A stretch of 8,615 nucleotides of DNA from Sphingobacterium sp. (GTDB taxonomy: Bacteria; Bacteroidota; Bacteroidia; SpSt-205). The DNA lies in the NCBI GenBank assembly GCA_028276345.1, contig JAPYWM010000045.1, positions 1-8,615 of the forward strand. The letters run 5' to 3'. Positions within the stretch are counted from its first letter, which is position 1, and each line of letters opens with the position of its first letter. The position numbers were made by a program, and so were the translations under genes. Shown piece by piece: positions 6,130-8,615 of the stretch. The notes beneath the pieces are model-generated. The model was given only the letters and a program-made list of their open reading frames with translations. It did not search any database and had not been told where the DNA came from.

Positions 6130-7262
6130 GCGACTGGTATCGGCAGTTGGGCGTCTCCGCTCATAAGGCATTTTTGAGGGGCGTAGGGGCGGAAAGTCAG
6201 GGGTTTTTTGCGCGGGTTTTGCCGGATATAGCGGGTGACCCAGCGTATCGGTTTGCGCTGCATGCGGATGGCGTGGGGACGAAGGGAATCTTAGCGTACC
6301 TCTGGTGGAAAGAGACGGGCGATGCGTCAGTCTGGGAGGGCCTTGCGCAGGATGCGCTCATCATGAATACGGATGATTTAGCCTGCGTAGGGGCGACGGA
6401 GGGGTTTGTGTTTTCTACGGTCGTTACTCGGAATGCGGTGCAGATTCCGGATGAGGTGGTGCAGGGGGTGATTCGGGGTGTATACCATTGTGTGGAGTGG
6501 CTGAATGAGCTGGGGATTCGGGCGGAGGTGGGTGGGGGAGAGACGGCAGATATGACGGATGTGGTGCGGACGGTGGGGCTGGAGGCGGTGGCAGCTGTGC
6601 GTGTGCCGGAGAAAGCCCTTCTACCTATTCGTCGGCCAGAGCGCCCTATCGTGGTAGTGGGACTGTCCAGCTACGGGCAGGCCACGTATGAGCGATTTCC
6701 CAATAGCGGCATCGGTTGCAATGGGCTGACGGCGGCTCGGTATCTGCTCCTTTCGGAGGAATATGCCCGCCGGTATCCGGAGACAGTGGAACCGGCGCTT
6801 TCCCGGCCGTATCAGGGTTCTTATACGCTTCTGACGGAGGTGGTGGGGGAGGCCTTGGGCAAGCTTCTTCTTAGTCCGACCCGGACTTACCTTCCCCTTT
6901 TGCGGGAGCTTTACCAGGCGCATCGGGGGGCGATCTATGGCGTGATTCATTGCACAGGCGGCGGCCAGCGAAAAGCCCTCAAGTATTTCCCGGCTACGTA
7001 TATCCGCAAGGAAAACTTTTTGCCCCTACCGCCGGTCTTTGCACTTTTAGAGGGGAAACGCCCGTGGCAGGAGCTGTTTGAGGTTTTCAACATGGGGCAC
7101 CGCATAGAAGTATATGTGGAGCCGACAGCAGCGCAGGAGGTGATAGCGATAAGTGCGCGTTATGGGATTTCGGCGCAGGTGATTGGGGAGGCGCGCCCCG
7201 CCGAGCGAGCTATGATGGAGGTGTCTTTTGCGGGGGAGCGGTGGGTTTGGACGCTGGACTAA
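6126..7262 (+). CDS. purM: Phosphoribosylformylglycinamidine cyclo-ligase (AIR synthase), PurM-like
   Basis: PurM closes formylglycinamidine ribonucleotide to aminoimidazole ribonucleotide using ATP, the fifth step of purine synthesis. The 378-residue sequence shows the family's ATP/FGAM motifs: 'HADGVGTKG' (46-54), 'NTDDLACVGA' (81-90), 'GGETADMTDVVRTVGLEAVA' (137-156), 'VVVGLSSYGQATYE' (176-189), 'HCTGGGQRKALKY' (275-287) and 'FNMGHRIEVYV' (321-331). The length is slightly above that of E. coli PurM (345) and the sequence is divergent, as in Bacteroidota. The GTG start overlaps the previous stop by four bases (GTGA); no ribosome-binding site is visible. The stop codon overlaps that of the convergent macrodomain gene. 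A related AIRS-superfamily enzyme is possible but less likely given the motif set. Confidence 0.88.
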   Translation: MSDWYRQLGVSAHKAFLRGVGAESQGFFARVLPDIAGDPAYRFALHADGVGTKGILAYLWWKETGDASVWEGLAQDALIMNTDDLACVGATEGFVFSTVVTRNAVQIPDEVVQGVIRGVYHCVEWLNELGIRAEVGGGETADMTDVVRTVGLEAVAAVRVPEKALLPIRRPERPIVVVGLSSYGQATYERFPNSGIGCNGLTAARYLLLSEEYARRYPETVEPALSRPYQGSYTLLTEVVGEALGKLLLSPTRTYLPLLRELYQAHRGAIYGVIHCTGGGQRKALKYFPATYIRKENFLPLPPVFALLEGKRPWQELFEVFNMGHRIEVYVEPTAAQEVIAISARYGISAQVIGEARPAERAMMEVSFAGERWVWTLD

Positions 7263-7768
7263 GAGGTAGTCAGGGCTTCGTAGGCCTTTTGGTAGGCTTC
7301 GTAGGTTTTTTCGTCGAAGGCGACTATGTAAAGCGCGTCAAAGTGGGGCGCTTCTTCTAAGAGTACGTGCAGGGCGATAGGGGCGGCGCTTTCCAAGGGA
7401 TAGCCGAAGATACCGGTGCTAATGGAGGGGAAGGCAACTGTTCGCAGGCCGTGCTGGCGGGCCAGGGCGAGCGAGGAGCGGTAGGCTTTTTCCAGGAGCT
7501 GGGGTTCGCCGTGGGTGCCGCCGTGCCAGACGGGGCCGACAGTGTGAATAACCCATTTAGCCGGTAGACGGAAGCCCGGTGTGATGCGCGCTTCGCCGGT
7601 GGGGCAGGGCGCGACCGCTTTACAGGCCGCAGCCAGCTCTGGGCCCGCCGCCCGATGGATTGCCCCTGAAACCCCACCCCCCGGTAGGAGCGCCTCATTC
7701 GCCGCATTGACAATCGCATCCACCCCCATCTGAGTGATATCTCCCCGAATAACCTCTACTTTGCCCAT
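7259..7768 (-). CDS. Macrodomain protein, O-acetyl-ADP-ribose deacetylase / ADP-ribose hydrolase type
   Basis: This 169-residue protein is essentially one MacroD/YmdB-type macrodomain. It has 'GDIT' (9-12), 'VNAAN' (20-24, with N21 and N24 of the catalytic/binding loop), the glycine loop 'GGGVSGAIHRAAG' (30-42) and the phosphate loop 'FPSISTGIFGYP' (113-124). Such enzymes hydrolyse O-acetyl-ADP-ribose and remove mono-ADP-ribose from proteins or nucleic acids. The ATG (7766-7768 on the plus strand) is right because the domain begins at residue 3. The start overlaps the start codon of the divergent glycosyltransferase gene, and the stop (TAG, 7259-7261) overlaps the purM stop, so the gene has no private flanking DNA. 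Its first third uses mostly G-ending and the rest mostly C-ending synonymous codons. Confidence 0.95.
   Translation of the reverse strand: MGKVEVIRGDITQMGVDAIVNAANEALLPGGGVSGAIHRAAGPELAAACKAVAPCPTGEARITPGFRLPAKWVIHTVGPVWHGGTHGEPQLLEKAYRSSLALARQHGLRTVAFPSISTGIFGYPLESAAPIALHVLLEEAPHFDALYIVAFDEKTYEAYQKAYEALTTS
7757..7763 (+). promoter_or_regulatory. Probable -7 box (TACTTTG) of the glycosyltransferase gene
   Basis: This resembles TAnnTTTG with one base fewer between TA and TTTG, followed by C. It ends three bases before the first ATG (7767) and six before the second (7770), inside the first codons of the minus-strand macrodomain gene. It is a weaker call than the exact boxes. Confidence 0.35.
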
Positions 7769-8615
7769 GATGCAAAACTATGTCACGGTTCTTTTAGGGC
7801 GGGATGTCGTATGGCATCCGAGGGGCTACTACCGGCTCTCCCGTAGCCTGGCAAGGCGCTGGCCCGTGCATCTAATGGGGCGGCCCATGCCCCCTCTCAC
7901 CATAGAAGGCCCCCTCGCCGGGGAGATAGACGATGCTTCTCTACGTCAGCTTTTATCCCCACCCGAAGGGCCATCGTCCATACGAGTTTCGATTATGGAG
8001 GAGCCGTGGGCATGCTCCTACCTGAGGGCAATCTCAGCGCAGCGGGGATGGGTGGTGGTTACAGAACCCCTTACGGCGGCCTTTATGCGGCTGAGGGGGC
8101 ATCGGAAGTGGGTATGGGATGTGCGGGAAGACTACGGCGCTAACTTTCGGCATGACCCTGCCTATCAGCTGCGCAGCCGCTGGACGAGGTCCCTGGTGTG
8201 GTGGGTGGCAAAGGGGGCTCGGCCTGCAGGCTATAACTTAGCCGAATACGCCTATGCGGGTCTGTTTCCCTTGACGTCGTCTCGCTTTTTGCCCAATGCC
8301 TTCGTGCCTGTGGAAAACGCTCCCCCCCTCCTTCCCAACTTAGTGAGAGCATACCACCTCATCACGGGCAACCTCACCGAGAGCTGGGGCGTCTGGGAGG
8401 CCCTGGAAGAGACTCTTCAAAAACCCACCACTCCCCTCGTCATTGCAGGCAGTATCAAAACGGCAGTGGAGGAGGCCCGACTCCGGCAGTACTTAGCCCG
8501 GCATAAGGCCTGGCTCTGGCTGCGGAGCTATTTCGTGCCGTATCCAGTCGTGCAAAACCTGCAGCGCCATGCGGGGCTTCTGTATGGGCTGTATCAGCCT
8601 TTGCCGCATATCCGG
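7767..8615 (+). CDS. Probable glycosyltransferase, GT4-like (3' end missing)
   Basis: The frame is open from the ATG at 7767 to the last base (283 codons, no stop), so the C-terminus lies outside. The start could also be the adjacent ATG at 7770. The pattern resembles GT-B/GT4 enzymes of Bacteroidota: 'YVTVLLGRDVVWHPRG' near the N-terminus, 'VWDVREDYGANFRHDPAY' (116-133) matching the 'yDvHEdy' acceptor-side region, 'LAEYAYAGLFPLTSSRFLPNAFVP' (158-181), and from about 196 the nucleotide-sugar half 'HLITGNLTESWGVWEALE', 'PLVIAGS', 'YFVPYP' and 'HAGLLYGLYQPLP', like the 'a.vGL..y.p.p' end of a GT4 donor site. Donor and acceptor cannot be told; surface polysaccharide or lipid glycosylation is a guess. 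The EX7E-type catalytic region would lie at or beyond the edge. Confidence 0.75.
   Translation, partial: MMQNYVTVLLGRDVVWHPRGYYRLSRSLARRWPVHLMGRPMPPLTIEGPLAGEIDDASLRQLLSPPEGPSSIRVSIMEEPWACSYLRAISAQRGWVVVTEPLTAAFMRLRGHRKWVWDVREDYGANFRHDPAYQLRSRWTRSLVWWVAKGARPAGYNLAEYAYAGLFPLTSSRFLPNAFVPVENAPPLLPNLVRAYHLITGNLTESWGVWEALEETLQKPTTPLVIAGSIKTAVEEARLRQYLARHKAWLWLRSYFVPYPVVQNLQRHAGLLYGLYQPLPHIR
7773..7780 (-). promoter_or_regulatory. -7 promoter box (TAGTTTTG) of the macrodomain gene
   Basis: Read on the minus strand this is an exact TAnnTTTG followed by C, four bases before the macrodomain ATG (same spacing as at the acyl-CoA synthetase gene). It lies within codons 3 to 5 of the divergent glycosyltransferase gene. 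It predicts a leaderless macrodomain mRNA. Confidence 0.6.

Noticed and set aside
7282..7311. Possible purM terminator: six-pair hairpin (7282-7287/7294-7299) and T6 at 7306-7311.
   Set aside because: The stem is short with a G.T pair, seven bases part it from the T-run, and all of it is coding sequence of the macrodomain gene; direct repeats there reflect the repeated 'EAYQKAYEA' codons.

Overview
The window reads as a compact, moderately GC-rich chromosome segment from a member of the Bacteroidota or a close relative. The clues are an OmpA-type envelope protein built from PD40, carboxypeptidase-regulatory-like and OmpA domains; an MCE protein ending in the phylum-typical 'HPERFVHFSIFGRR' tail; an AtpB with a signal peptide and long periplasmic N-terminus; the absence of clear Shine-Dalgarno sequences; and TAnnTTTG(C) boxes, the known Bacteroidota -7 promoter element, just upstream of several start codons. 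The species cannot be named from the sequence. No mobile element, CRISPR array, tRNA or phage gene was seen.

Layout, left to right. 1-1140 is the 3' part of an OmpA/PD40 envelope protein gene. Directly after its stop codon lies rnpB (RNase P RNA, about 1141-1430), a shortened type-A molecule lacking helices P14 and P18. Next is a long-chain acyl-CoA synthetase (1468-3282). It overlaps an ATP-synthase cluster: AtpZ-like (3251), AtpI-like four-helix protein (3453), atpB (3834) and atpE (4896). An intrinsic terminator (5158-5189) closes this cluster, so atpF, H, A, G, D and C must lie elsewhere. An MCE/MlaD-family gene (5197) follows and is translationally coupled to a PurM-type AIR synthase (6126). 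On the minus strand is a macrodomain ADP-ribose hydrolase gene (7259-7768). It overlaps purM stop-to-stop and overlaps the last gene start-to-start. That last gene, on the plus strand (7767 to the window end, incomplete), looks like a GT4-type glycosyltransferase.

Functionally the genes are housekeeping: cell envelope, tRNA 5' processing, fatty-acid activation, the proton channel of ATP synthase, lipid transport, purine synthesis and ADP-ribose removal. I did not find an obviously new multi-gene system. What stands out is the regulatory architecture. Four exact TAnnTTTG boxes (plus one that is a base short) sit only 3-8 bp before start codons, which predicts leaderless or nearly leaderless mRNAs. 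One box is built from the U-tract of the upstream terminator. One pair of divergent genes shares the base pairs of their start codons, with promoters embedded in each other's coding sequence. The reduced RNase P RNA, an extra glutamate in the c-subunit and patchwork synonymous-codon usage also deserve a look.
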